DNA of 64,000 bases, from the NCBI GenBank assembly GCA_964019135.1, contig OZ025257.1:16705971-16769970 (forward strand), written 5' to 3'. The stretch comes from Arenicola marina (Eukaryota > Annelida > Polychaeta > Arenicolidae). A program made the translations under genes and the position numbers. Positions 36,485 through 49,095 of the stretch are shown here, in pieces. The notes beneath the pieces are model-generated. The model worked only from the letters and a program-made list of their open reading frames with translations. It did no database searches and was not told the origin of the DNA. Position 1 is the first letter of the stretch. Each line of letters opens with the position of its first letter.

Positions 36485-37645
36485 CTAGATATGGGAATTG
36501 CCCAGTTTTGCGTTACTCTCCTCCTCCTCCTCCTCCTCCTTATCCGGCCCTCTGGTAGTGGACACCCTGGTAGACATGCTATACTTAGAGGCACTCGACA
36601 CCGACTTCTTCTCATCGCGACAGCAGAACATGGAGACCAGCGCGTGCCGGAATCGAGACCCGCTGACGCAATACAACAGGAAATTTATGGAGTTGTTGGT
36701 GTAATACAGGAGGTTGGTGATGGCGTATGCGATCCAGAGGTTGTAGTTGTCGCGCGCGGTGGTAGCCGGCCACAGTTCCATGGCGGCGAAGTAGATCTCT
36801 ACCGGAGTGGTGGACAGGAGGAACACGACGCTTATCGCCACTAACATCCTGGTCAGTGACTGCACGCTGGCGTTGTCCCCCTGCGCCTGCATCTGGTCTT
36901 GACGCATGCGCATCGCGCCGATCACGCGGCGCACGATGACGCCGTTGGCGGTTGCTATGACAACGAATGGCAGAATGGTGATCAGTACGAGGTCCAGCCA
37001 AGGCCACACGTAGCTAGTGAACCACTGCGTTTCCAGGCTGTAGGTGCAGTAATACACCGTGATGGTATCATTACCGCTCATGTACTGGTAGTTGAAGAGC
37101 TCAAGGGTCTTAAAGGCATGCGAGTTGACGGCGAACAGACCAATGGCGACAGCGATCCAAGCGGCCACCATATTTTTCCTGCTGCAGATCTCTCGCGCCT
37201 TCAGCGGCACTGTGACCGACATCAGGCGCTCTAAGGTCATTATCATCAAGGTCCATGAGGACAGTTGGGGCAACATGTAGGTGAACAAATAATGAATCTT
37301 GCACTGCGGTCGCGACAAGCTGCGGATGTCCACCTCCCCCAAGGTAAGTGCCCGGATCCAGTGACGCAACAGCCCCGTCAAGAGGACGCCCGTGTCGACC
37401 AGCGAGAGCGCGCTCAGGATGAAGCTGGACGGCGACTTCCGGAAAAACTTGCCCTGGAGTATAACGAAGGAGAGCAGGTTTCCCGCAGTGCCGCCGAAAA
37501 TGAGGACCGGAGCGATGTAGAGAAACATGATTCTGGAGATGAACTCAGTGTCAAATTCCTCCTCCTCCTCTTCCTCCTGCAGCAATGACATTGTTGTCGG
37601 AGGAAGCGTGTCGTTGAGTGCAGTAACATTAGTAAAAGACGCCAT
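36485..37645 (-). CDS. Rhodopsin-family (class A) GPCR, single exon
   Basis: A 386-residue plasma-membrane receptor with seven hydrophobic segments. Class A marks are: Asn in TM1 (GGTAGNLL), Cys before TM3 (PQCKIHYLF), a variant DRY box at the end of TM3 (LERLMSV, with L in place of D), WPWLDLVLI in TM5, Pro in TM6 (LSTTPVEIYF) and a variant NPxxY in TM7 (NNSINFLLYCVSG). The N-terminus has NVT and NDT glycosylation sites. The NSINFLLYC ending and the LERLMSVTVP loop resemble invertebrate peptide receptors of the FMRFamide/GPR139 type; the ligand is unknown. Runs of Glu occur at both ends (residues ~24-30 and ~370-376), each coded by a GAG repeat. ATG 37645 is chosen because it precedes the glycosylation sites; the coding region has no intron. 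Confidence 0.9.
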   Translation of the reverse strand: MASFTNVTALNDTLPPTTMSLLQEEEEEEEFDTEFISRIMFLYIAPVLIFGGTAGNLLSFVILQGKFFRKSPSSFILSALSLVDTGVLLTGLLRHWIRALTLGEVDIRSLSRPQCKIHYLFTYMLPQLSSWTLMIMTLERLMSVTVPLKAREICSRKNMVAAWIAVAIGLFAVNSHAFKTLELFNYQYMSGNDTITVYYCTYSLETQWFTSYVWPWLDLVLITILPFVVIATANGVIVRRVIGAMRMRQDQMQAQGDNASVQSLTRMLVAISVVFLLSTTPVEIYFAAMELWPATTARDNYNLWIAYAITNLLYYTNNSINFLLYCVSGSRFRHALVSMFCCRDEKKSVSSASKYSMSTRVSTTRGPDKEEEEEEESNAKLGNSHI

Positions 37646-38811
37646 CTTCGTTTCCTCAAGATTCCTGACGTCCTTCGGTATTAAGTATTAAGACGTGCGT
37701 TGTCGCACTAGCTGTAACAAGAGAAAGAGTTGGTTAAAAACAGATTAAGCAGAAGAAATTACCGATGGTGCATGGTGGCTAATTGCTGTTTTAAATGCCA
37801 TGGGCCAAATCTGCAGGGGTATTTTTCACAGAGGGGTAACGATGAGCCATCTACCTAATGCTGAACCCTTGGAGGATCGATCTGCATGAATGAAACACTA
37901 GATGTGGAATATTGTTGTTTTCGACTCGTTTGGTCCACAGAGCCCCTCGGAGCATTAAGTACCAGTTAAAGAACGAGCTGGAGTGCATTCGCCAAAACAA
38001 AGCACGAGACGCGATAGCTTCGAGTGCTTTATTTGGGGAATGCACGACACCGAGTTCTTTGACGTACTTATAAATTTGTTATAACAGGGGATTAGTTTCG
38101 TTCATGATTGGCGTGGTTCATGTTCCATGTTTGGACACAGGGAAATCGACCATTGTATCAATTGCACTGCACGACTAAGTGAGAAATAGGCAAAGAACAC
38201 TTTAAGATGAAAGAACGACCGATCGACTAATGCACCAGTAAAGGTGAAGCCCCAGGGGGAAGGGTGGGGGTGGGGGAAGTCGACATTTTTCGCCAGTTTC
38301 TTTTTTAAAGTTACGCACGAATTAAGTCCAAACAACTTCCTCTGAAAAGCCATACTAGGAATTTAAAGCTTTTACTTTAAAATAGATTATCCATATATGT
38401 CATGTCTTTGGCATTAGGACATATGTTGCACCATTAAACACATTTGTGACACATTCAGTAGAAATGGCATGGCCAATGTCAGACGGTGCCCTGTTCATAG
38501 CAGTCAATGCCTAAAAGTGTGCTGGTTTCAAATCAAGGCAAGTAACCGACATTCTCATGGCTCTCTTTTATTTCTGTAGATCTGACTAATGTCAGCTAGG
38601 TAGGATGCTAATTTATGTTCGATCTATCTTTGCAGACGCAAGATGTCAAATTGCAAGCAGCTCGATATGTGTTGTTTCAATGAGATCCTCGCAGAGATGA
38701 TGCGCTTTGCCCCATGCGCACATCAAGAAAATGGAGGGAACTGAGGCTACTTGCAAATTGTAATGTAGCAGTGAGTCAAACCATTCCTACTAGCTTCGGC
38801 TAGAGGGATCA
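37646..38811. other. Upstream of the GPCR gene, no gene seen
   Basis: This should hold the GPCR promoter (minus strand). I see no clear TATA box. Nothing else could be assigned. Confidence 0.35.
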
Positions 38812-39101
38812 CCCCTTTAGCCGAAGAGGTGGAGTGGTTGACTTGAGATCTGGAGATCGTGAGTTCGACTCCCGCTGGGGACCAAACCGGCCCCCGCCGT
38901 TAAAGTAACAATTGTTGTTTAAATGCTGCCAGGGACAGACATTAACTTTGGATGTCGCCTGTCCTGTCGGGCATGTGGTGTAGCCTCGGGAGGCCCACAT
39001 TTGTGTGGGTCTTGGTTCCAGCCAATATTTCCCACGGGTGGTTTTCAAATGGAATAGGCGCATTTGGGAATATTTGCCTGCGCCAAAAAAAAAAAAAAAA
39101 A
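38812..39101 (+). mobile_element. tRNA-derived SINE with poly(A) tail
   Basis: The A-box-like start is TAGCCGAAGAGGTGGAGTGG and the B box is GAGTTCGACTCCC. A ~200-bp body with GGCCCACATTTGTGTGGGTC and TTTGCCTGCGCC ends in 17 A residues at 39085-39101. This is a separate family from the SINE at 19355. Target duplications were not resolved. Confidence 0.75.
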
Positions 39102-39733
39102 TATGGGGCCCCGGATTGGATGTTGGTGCTCCGTAAAACGTCTTGCAATCACAGATACAAATTAGAAATCCTTTTGATTGTTTCGAAGAATTTGACAGCT
39201 GAAGGATTAATCTATGCGAAAATGGAATATTTTACCCCAGTGTAACTTCAGATAATTTAGAATTTTCAAATGCGCCTGTTCTTATTGAAAACCCCTGTGG
39301 GAAGTAGGGAGTGGGACGTAGCCGTTAGATGATTGTCAAGTTCTAATTCATAGCACAATATTTAAATTGCATCACTGGCAATTCTTTCATTTTCCGCACT
39401 CTTCACACTGATCCGCACACTAGTCTATGATCATAAGCGATGGCATCCTTATTAAATAAGGTGTGAGCATAAATCTTTGCAAAGACTTCCGGAAGAACTT
39501 GCATTTACACCATAGATAATTACATGTCGTCAATCTATATATACATTAATCCATTCAGGTTTGCCGTGACAATAGAAAATGGTCGCTGCCAGGCTTGAGA
39601 TTAGGATCGCTGGAAGGTTTGGTTTATCAAAATATCACAATTTTATTTTCGACGTGAGTCAGGGAGAACTGCTTCACCAGTGTTGAACATTAATGGCACC
39701 GTTCACGTGTCTGTATAACTAACTTATTCAGTA

Positions 39734-40000
39734 ATGGGGACGGATCCAGGAATTTGAAGAGGGGGCGGGGCCGAAAATTGCGACTGAGTTCACTATTTTT
39801 TGGACTACCGGGGGCAGGGAGTCCACTACTGAAAACTTGCGACCGGGGCGTGGGGGGGTCCACGCCGCCTCAGTTAGCGTTCTTTCTCAACAAAGGGGTG
39901 TGTGTAGGAGGGGGGGGGGGAGGGGTCCACGCCTCAGATGGCCGAACTTTTCCTCAAAAAGGGGGGGAGGGGGCGGAACCCCTGGACCCCCTCACATTTA
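39734..40000. mobile_element. G-rich hAT-like non-autonomous element, diverged
   Basis: Starts GGGGACGGATCCAGGAAT, close to the end of the element at 50709 (CAGGGGCGGATCCAG), and shares ACTGAAAACTTGCGACCGG and TCAACAAAGGGG-type text with it. The right end (CCCCTGGACCCCCTC) is degraded. The long G runs make chance open frames. Confidence 0.6.
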
Positions 40001-40667
40001 CTGCAATGCCATAGTGTCATAATGCAAAGCAAACAACAAATGTCAAATGACACATTTAATTGCAATTTAACATTGGGGCAATTTGTATTAAAGTTATGGA
40101 TGTAATCGAACATCGATAATATATAATACAATAGCTACATGGTACGATAATAAGCCTTCCCTGGTCTTAGCAGTTAAAATTACATACTCCCGCCCTCAGA
40201 TATTTTGCTGATATGATACTTATGTTACATATCATATCTGATATCCAATTGTCCATGATACAAATCATAATTATAACATATAATGCTATCTGTACCCAGT
40301 TGAACATAATGTTCATTTTTAATATTTTGTCGAGCAACGACATTAATTTGAATCGAAACAAGATACTTCATGCCCTCAACATCAGTTGTATCTCTTCGAA
40401 GACCTATAAGTTTCAAGCATAACCTCATAATGATAAACATTGTATAAAAAAGAGCCAAAAACATAATGACGTACTTACTTTTTTCTTGTATGTCTGGATG
40501 TGAATTAAAGGGCTGTCACCGCGCCTCCTCAATGGTCTGTTGTGGCTGTTGTGCCGACTCCTTGCTCACTTCTCATCAATGGAATGAATGAACCTCCATC
40601 GGCGAATGATGAATGACCCCGCCACGGGGCCCTTGGTACTAACCGTGCTGCCCCCCTAGTCCCACCC
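40001..40667. other. AT-rich intergenic DNA
   Basis: A strongly AT-rich stretch to ~40470, then a GC-rich change of composition. No gene supported. Confidence 0.35.
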
Positions 40668-40960
40668 TGCCTCTTCCGGCCACCCTCCATTCCCTCCCCT
40701 ACACCCCCACCCTCCGTTCCTTTCCATCCACCCACCCACCCCCACCCTCCCTCCCCCCTCTTCTCCCTTCCTCCCCCGCCTCTCCCTTCCCCTCCCCATC
40801 CTCCCCACCCCCGAGTCTCCTTCCCGGTGTGACGTCACAACCCGAGCCAGCGCGTATTGATCCGGACGTGGTCCACGTGGTAAATAGGTCAATGCCTGAC
40901 TAACTTTCCCACACCCCATTCAGCCTACCATGGCCAGTGAGTGTCTTCTTGTTACACGAC
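40668..40960 (+). promoter_or_regulatory. Pyrimidine-rich tract followed by promoter-like segment
   Basis: Bases 40668-40815 are almost pure C/T on the plus strand (repeated CCCTCC and CCCACC). They are followed by a perfect CRE, TGACGTCA, at 40830-40837 and an E-box palindrome CCACGTGG at 40873-40880. At ~40930 the text CCATGGCCA|GTGAGTG could be a very short first coding exon. Together this looks like a promoter, but no downstream gene was connected to it. Confidence 0.35.
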
Positions 40961-43142
40961 GCGCGCCGTGTTATAACCATTTTCCTCATGCCCCCTCCCC
41001 TTTACACATACACTCCCACCCCAATTGGTATCGAGCAGAAAACAAGGACGCTTTTGTTTGGCCGACGTGAGCTGTCAGCCGCCGTATTCCGCCATTGAGT
41101 AAGAACAGTTCTTTAGCATTCGACCCCGATCGGTCGGGCGCGACATATAGGCAGACTACACACAACCAGTGTTGCTCCGTCCCAACCCTTTTTTATACAT
41201 ATGGATTTGCGGCGCGCTGCAGCCACGGAATAGAACCTTTCCCAGTCATATGCACGGCATCCAGTTTCTTTGATAAATAATTCTATTCTAATAGCGCGGA
41301 GGCTCGACTAGCGCCGCCCTCTCAGCTGAGCGTCTACATCTGACGAAAATGTCGTTTTGTGTTCGCCCATCCCCAGCCCCGCATTTCGGTTCCCCCTTTG
41401 TCACAACCTTTATTACACCTCTGTTGTTGTCTTTCATCTCTAATGCATCCCCGAGCTGAGGTGGCACGCGAGGCTGAGCCGGAGCGAGATGCATGTACTA
41501 ATCTTTAACAGGATAATCAGGGCGCGAAGGATGTGTTGTTATTGACCGCATCCACTAACCGGGCATATTGAATGGCAAGGTCAACGACTGGGAGACAGGA
41601 GACAGCGCCACCTACTTCCCGCTCCCAAGAGATTGGGACGAGTGGCCTTTGTTCGACCGACCTAATAATATGCCTGTTGTGTAAGCGCTATGGGTAACTA
41701 TACGTTAAACAAATGACGTTTATACACACTAATGAATTAAAGTTAATAACACTTAATATAGATAATATATATATACCTCTATTAGCTTTACGTATATGCC
41801 ACCGGAAGTGATTACTACGAAGGTGAATAGCACAATAGAAGATCAAATTAATCATTTGATGATAATGTCGAAAATCTATATCTTATTAAGCGCCTTGCCA
41901 TATATCAGTGAGCCATTCCTACTGAGCTGCCGGAACTGCCGTGCGTACTAACATTCGGGGGTCCAATCCTAAGGAGAAGCTTAAAGTTACCGTTTTAACA
42001 GTGTGAACAGGCGAACCGGCGGCGCCGCTTAAACTGTACATATCCATTAGCCTTAGAATAGCTGATTATGAAGGGAGATCATTTGTCTTTAATTGTGACT
42101 ACTGACTATGGGGAAGACGATATTTTCCAGCTTAAATAAGGATTGATGCCATCAGTAAATGCAAACAAGTGCTCCTATCGGGAACCGTACAACCCTATAC
42201 GATCAAAGGTCTGGCTGATGTTTGAATGTGCTTGCTCCGCCACTCCAGACACCCTCCAGAAACTCCAGAAGTTCCTATCAATTTGTTGTGGCCCAACGCT
42301 TCCAATGTATACATTCTTGCGCATCAGGTGATCAGCATTGTCATTTCGGTGGTGAATTTTCGTAGAAACCGCAAGGAACATTGGCGCTCTCTGGTGTAGG
42401 AACCACACTTCTGTAACAAGTACAGAAGTCTGCCATCATTAAAGTAATTAAATCCTTTCTGGCGAACTCCCTCAGAAAGATTTATGTGATCAGGCAGGAA
42501 ATATCGGGCTATTGGATCGGAAATGTTAGCTAGCGACACCATTATGTTGCTTGCCATGACGTGAGTAGCAACGGTAACTAAGGGGAGTGGGGCTTAGGGG
42601 AACGTTGAATCGCTCACCCAGTAGAGAGCAGCATTGCGCTGTGAGGTTTGAAGGAATTCGGCACAGAAAAGTGATCATCCTTGCTTATTAAATTATAGTT
42701 TTTGTCCTGCGATGACCAAGCTTCCCCGAAGCTCATTAATTTGCATAGAATACAGCCCACAACCACCAACTAAGGTGCCCAGAAGAATTACGGAACTCCC
42801 ACCAAGGGTTAAAGGTCAAGGACGGTAAGCAGGCCAAGTAGAAGACGTCCGCCGGCCAGTGACATTAGAGTCCTTAGGGTTGGGGACGGCATGGGCCGCA
42901 GGCGGGGGAAGGGGTGGGGGGGGGGGTCTGGTGTCACCTGCCAGCGACCTTCCTCAGGCCACGCGATGACTCCAATGCACCAATCAACCTGAAGCTGGCG
43001 GTGTGCAGCTAAACGTTCGTCTGTACCCAGCAGAAAGGTAAATATCAGAGGGCCTGCGGACAATGAAAAAATGGTGCCCTTGCGACGTGCAAAACGCCGT
43101 CGAATTGTCTTTGCAAAGTATAATGATGTATCGCTCTGACAC
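40961..43142. other. Intergenic, no gene seen
   Basis: Bases 42617-42670 are a copy of the dispersed repeat also at 34030-34080. A run of ~13 G lies near 42915. Short open frames lack recognisable motifs. Confidence 0.35.
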
Positions 43143-46100
43143 GCCAGGTACGATACGATAGGCCGCCAGCTACGATACGATAGGCCACTAGGTACGATGC
43201 GATAGGCCGCCAGGTACGATATGATAGGCCGCCAGGTACGATACGATAGGCCGCCACGTACGATACGATAGGCCGCCAGGTACGATACGATAGGCCGCCA
43301 AGGACGATACGATAGGCCGCCAGGTACGATATGATAGGCCGCCAGGTACGATATGATAGGCCGCCAGGTACGATACGATAGGCCGCCAGGTACGATATGA
43401 TAGGCCGCCAGGTACGATACGATAGGCCGCCAGGTACGATATGATAGGCCGCCAGGTACGATACGATAGGCCACTAGGTACGATACGATAGGCCGCCAGG
43501 TACGATACGATAGGCCGCCAGGTACGATACGATAGGCCGCCAGGTACGATACGATAGGCCGCCAGGTACGATACGATAGGCCGCCAGGTACGATACGATA
43601 GGCCGCCAGGTACGATATGATAGGCCGCCAGGTACGATACGATAGGCCGCCAGGTACGATACGATAGGCCGCCAGGTACGATACGATAGGCCGCCAGGTA
43701 CGATACGATAGGCCGCCAGGTACGATACGATAGGCCGCCAGGTACGATACGATAGGCCGCCAAGTACGATACGATAGGCCGCCAGGTACGATATGATAGG
43801 CCGCCAGGTACGATACGATAGGCCGCCAGGTACGATATGATAGGCCGCCAGGTACGATATGATAGGCCGCCAGGTACGATACGATAGGCCGCCTGGTACG
43901 ATATGATAGGCCGCCAGGTACGATATGATAGGCCGCCAGGTACGATATGATAGGCCGCCAGGTACGATACGATAGGCCGCCAGGTACGATATGATAGGCC
44001 GCCAGGTACGATACGATAGGCCACTAGGTACGATACGATAGGCCGCCAGGTACGATACGATAGGCCGCCAGGTACGATACGATAGGCCGCCAGGTACGAT
44101 ACGATAGGCCGCCAGGTACGATACGATAGGCCGCCAGGTACGATATGATAGGCCGCCAGGTACGATACGATAGGCCGCCTGGTACGATATGATAGGCCGC
44201 CAGGTACGATATGATAGGCCGCCAGGTACGATATGATAGGCCGCCAGGTACGATACGATAGGCCGCCTGGTACGATATGATAGGCCGCCAGGTACGATAT
44301 GATAGGCCGCCAGGTACGATACGATAGGCCGCCAGGTACGATATGATAGGCCGCCAGGTACGATACGATAGGCCACTAGGTACGATACGATAGGCCGCCA
44401 GGTACGATACGATAGGCCGCCAGGTACGATACGATAGGCCGCCAGGTACGATACGATAGGCCGCCAGGTACGATACGATAGGCCGCCAGGTACGATACGA
44501 TAGGCCGCCAGGTACGATATGATAGGCCGCCAGGTACGATACGATAGGCCGCCAGGTACGATACGATAGGCCGCCAGGTACGATACGATAGGCCGCCAGG
44601 TACGATACGATAGGCCGCCAGGTACGATACGATAGGCCGCCAGGTACGATACGATAGGCCGCCAAGTACGATACGATAGGCCGCCAGGTACGATATGATA
44701 GGCCGCCAGGTACGATACGATAGGCCGCCAGGTACGATACGATAGGCCGCCAAGTACGATACGATAGGCCGCCAGGTACGATACGATAGGCCGCCTGGTA
44801 CGATATGATAGGCCGCCAGGTACGATACTATAGGCCGCCAGGTACGATATGATAGGCCGCCAGGTACGATATGATAGGCCGCCAGGTACGATACGATAGG
44901 CTGCCAGGTACGATATGATAGGCCGCCAGGTACGATATGATAGGCCGCCAGGTACGATATGATAGGCCGCCTGGTACGATATGATAGGCCGCCTGGTACG
45001 ATATGATAGGCCGCCTGGTACGATATGATAGGCCGCCAGGTACGATACGATAGGCGGCCAGGTACGATATGATAGGCCGCCAGGTACGATATGATAGGCC
45101 GCCAGGTACGATACGATAGGCGGCCAGGTACGATATGATATACCGCCTGGTACGATATGATAGGCCGCCTGGTACGATATGATAGGCCGCGTGGTACGAT
45201 ATGATAGGCCGCCAGGTACGATATGATAGGCCGCGTGGTACGATTTGATAGGCCGCCAGGTACGATACGATAGGCGGCCAGGTACGATATGATATACCGC
45301 CTGGTACGATATGATAGGCCGCCTGGTACGATATGATAGGCCGCGTGGTACGATATGATAGGCCGCCAGGTACGATATGATAGGCCGCGTGGTACGATTT
45401 GATAGGCCGCCAGGTACGATACGATAGGCCGCCAGGCACGATATGATAGGCCGCCAGGTACGATACTATAGGCCGCCTGGGACGATATGATAGGACGCCT
45501 GGTACGATATGATAGACCGCCAGGTACGATATGATAGGCGGCCAGGTACGATACGATAGGCCGCCAGGTACGATACGATAGGCCGCCAGGCACGATATGA
45601 TAGGCCGCCAGGTACGATACTATAGGCCGCCTGGGACGATATGATAGGACGCCTGGTACGATATGATAGGCCGCCAGGTACGATATGATAGGCCGCCAGG
45701 TACGATACGATAGGCGGCCAGGTACGATATGATATACCGCCTGGTACGATATGATAGGCCGCCTGGTACGATATGATAGGCCGCGTGGTACGATATGATA
45801 GGCCGCCAGGTACGATATGATAGGCCGCGTGGTACGATTTGATAGGCCGCCAGGTACGATACGATAGGCCGCCAGGCACGATATGATAGGCCGCCAGGTA
45901 CGATACTATAGGCCGCCTGGGACGATATGATAGGACGCCTGGTACGATATGATAGACCGCCAGGTACGATATGATAGGCGGCCAGGTACGATACGATAGG
46001 CCGCCAGGTACGATACGATAGGCCGCCAGGCACGATATGATAGGCCGCCAGGTACGATACTATAGGCCGCCTGGGACGATATGATAGGACGCCTGGTACG

Positions 46101-47187
46101 ATATGATAGACCGCCAGGTACGATACGATAGGCGGCCAGGTACGATATGATAGGCCGCCAGGTACGATATGATAGGCCGCCAGGCACGATATGATAGGCC
46201 GCCTGGTACGATATGATAGGCCGCCAGGTACGATACTATAGGCCGCCTGGGACGATATGATAGGACGCCTGGTACGATACGATAGGCCGCCAGGCACGAT
46301 ATGATAGGCCGCCAGGTACGATACTATAGGCCGCCTGGTACGATATGATAGGCCGCCAAGTACGATACGATAGGCCGCCAGGCACGATATGATAGGCCGC
46401 CAGGTACGATACTATAGGCCGCCTGGGACGATATGATAGGACGCCTGGTACGATATGATAGACCGCCAGGTACGATACGATAGGCGGCCAGGTACGATAT
46501 GATAGGCCGCCAGGTACGATACGATAGGCCGCCTGGTACGATATGATAGGCCGCCAGGTACGATACGATAGGCCGCCAGGTACGATACGATAGGCGGCCA
46601 GGTACGATATGATAGGCCGCCTGGTACGATATGATAGGCCGCCTGGTACGATATGATAGGCCGCCAGGTACGATATGATAGGCGGCCAGGTACGATATGA
46701 TAGGCGGCCAGGTACGATATGATAGGCCGCCAGGTACGATATGATAGGCCGCCAGGTACGATATGATAGGCCGCCAGGTACGATATGATAGGCCGCCAGG
46801 CACGATATGATAGGCCGCCAGGTACGATACTATAGGCCGCCTGGGACGATATGATAGGACGCCTGGTACGATATGATAGACCGCCAGGTACGATACGATA
46901 GGCGGCCAGGTACGATATGATAGGCCGCCAGGTACGATACGATAGGCCGCCTGGTACGATATGATAGGCCGCCAGGTACGATACGATAGGCCGCCAGGTA
47001 CGATACGATAGGCGGCCAGGTACGATATGATAGGCCGCCTGGTACGATATGATAGGCCGCCTGGTACGATACGATAGGCCGCCAGGTACGATATGATAGG
47101 ACGCCAGGTACGATATGATAGGCCGCCAGGTACGATATGATAGGCCGCCAGGTACGATATGATAGGCCGCCAGGTACGATATGATAA
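43143..47187. repeat. 22-bp minisatellite, ~184 copies, with higher-order structure
   Basis: The unit is GGCCGCCAGGTACGATACGA plus TA, spanning ~4.04 kb with no spacer. The left part (43.1-44.8 kb) is homogeneous; the right part (44.8-47.2 kb) mixes variants (GCCTGG, GCGTGG, GGCGGCC, GATACTATA, CTGGGACG). Variant clusters recur as blocks: GGCCACTAGG at ~43187, 43470, 44022 and 44372 (spacings near 13, 25 and 16 units), and CTGGGACGATATGATAGGAC near 45478, 45637, 45917, 46076, 46253, 46430 and 46844. Because 3 x 22 = 66, one full pass through three units makes a 22-residue open repeat on the minus strand (YRIVPGGLSYRTWRP), which is not a protein. Most variation is ACGATA to ATGATA, a CpG to TpG change. 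Confidence 0.97.
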
Positions 47188-48714
47188 TGTATCTCTCATT
47201 CCAACTCACGACGGGCGATCATGTGAGCTTTTGGCACGTGTTGGGCGCTAAATTGCTCAACAACGGGAAGTTTAGAGACTAATTACAACTAAGTACCAGA
47301 CCAACATCACGCAAACAAAGAACACATCCCGTGGTTTTTTTTAAAGGAAGATACCGGATGCAAACATGTCATCTTTGAAACTTGTTTGAGCCCGCGAAAA
47401 TTAAAAGACAGTGGAACTTACGACCACGATGTAACTAGTGGTCCATAAAATGAACAAGTTGACGATGGGTTATACAATAAGGCGTAAATGGAGAGAGGTG
47501 AGGTGGGAAATGTAGTCTCACTACTTGATGGCTACTCACTACTTGATGGCGGCGGTTTTGGGATTATTATATAATTAAGTTTAGCATTCAAATGATACTT
47601 ACCCCCGTTAATTATCAAGTTACGGAAAAATATATCCTTCTGGGGTGAATTCACCGTCACGTCATATTCACAATGAAAAAGCGTTCGTCACTGATCTTGG
47701 CTTTGTCTTTAAATAAAGCCTTAAACAGGCCTGTCCCAATTCAATTACAAACACTATTTTCTTAGGTTGAGAATGAGAATCTGAGAATGTATGCAACAGA
47801 TTATACATAATTTCAATCTCTATGCATTATTGCATCAAATGTGAGGATTTGGGTTAAAATACACTCACGCTTAAAACCGCTTAAAATCCCAGTCCCCGTT
47901 TGCCATTTACCCAAATACATCTCCCGCCAGAATATTTGGCTAGCCATAAGAGACCTTATCATCAACTGATTAGCCTATTAGACACCCCGTTTGTCCCTAC
48001 TATTATAACTGTAACTACTCATAGAATGTCAGCTAATATAGCTGCTGTCACTATTAACATTACTTGTAATCCTAGCAATACTAACATTTCACCAGTACTA
48101 TTGAATTACCTTTAGTTAATGTTGCCACACCAAAATTGTCATGTCATGTCAAAGTATTATGCTGTAATACGGCATATGTAACACCAAATATATCGTTAAG
48201 AAACCTTTTTGAGTGCTTCGTGTCGTAACCATAATGTATACCCCTCCCCCTCCGCCCCCCTCCCCCCTCACCCACCCGCCCACACGCCCCATCATCGTGC
48301 AGCGAAGCACTCGCAACTACTCTGTGTACAGAAGGATGCTACCTTTGATGTATCTCTTGTTCCTCGTCTGACCTTTTCAAGTCCGCGACCTTGTCCAAGA
48401 AAAAGGTCCTTGTCCTTAAACAAAAGAGACGTCTGCCTGAAAAGGCTCGTCTTATGCGCAGCGTTTTTCTGTCGATATATGGCCTATCAGGTGGCACCGT
48501 CACACCAAAGTAGGCCGCAAACCAGATTTGAGGGGATCAACAGAACTCTAATATTTATTTTATATCGTATTTTTTAAGCCAAGTTGTTTTGTGTTAAAAA
48601 AAAGAAGTTATTAAATGTGTTTACGCTTGCATGTATTCATATGATGTGTAGTTCCATTAATATATATATATATATAGTAGGTAACGCATTGTCTAGGGTG
48701 CTCTGGTGGGGAAG
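47188..48714. other. Intergenic, no gene seen
   Basis: Mostly AT-rich. A C-rich patch at 48241-48290 and a (TA)n run at 48660-48675. The right flank of the array (ATGTATCTCTC at ~47191) resembles the left flank (ATGTATCGCTC at ~43123). Confidence 0.35.
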
Positions 48715-49095
48715 GGGGCCTCCCTGGTGTAGTAGTCAGCGCACTAGACCGCAGATCCATAGGTCCTGGGTTTGCATCCGGGCTCATCTAGGTCATCTTT
48801 CATCCATTTATCCATCATCGTCCTGGGGGGTTTCGCTGACAAAGTTCAGCTCTTGTATGCAAAACTGCGGCATCCAACACCTACATCTCATTTCACTTCT
48901 GCAAAGCCAGCCTCAGTGGGCGGTGTGCGGTTCGAATCGCACATGGGCATTTGTCTAGGCTTATACAGAATAAAGATCATTTGTCGCGTTTCGCATGGAA
49001 CGGAAGGCTACTCCCGGAGATATGGCTCCTCTCTACCTTGACCCTTCCCAGTGGCGTGATATGACCTACAGTGGTTAAAGCAGCCTACTTACACA
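48715..49095 (+). mobile_element. tRNA-derived SINE, apparently two heads
   Basis: The first tRNA-like head has CTGGTGTAGTAGTCAGCGC (A box) and GGGTTTGCATCC (B box). A second B box GGTTCGAATCGC lies at ~48930, followed by a tail like that of the 19355 SINE (AGAATAAAGATCAT, GGCGTGATATGACC, GTGGTTAAAGCAGCC). It may be one SINE inserted beside another. Confidence 0.65.

Noticed and set aside
36491-37588. Plus-strand open frames opposite the GPCR
   Set aside because: Shadows of the GC-rich GPCR coding sequence on the other strand.
42809-47209. Many minus-strand open frames of 200-400 codons (YRIVPGGLSYRTWRP repeats)
   Set aside because: They come from the 22-bp repeat: three units make 22 codons without a stop. 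Several overlapping frames look alike, which excludes a real protein.
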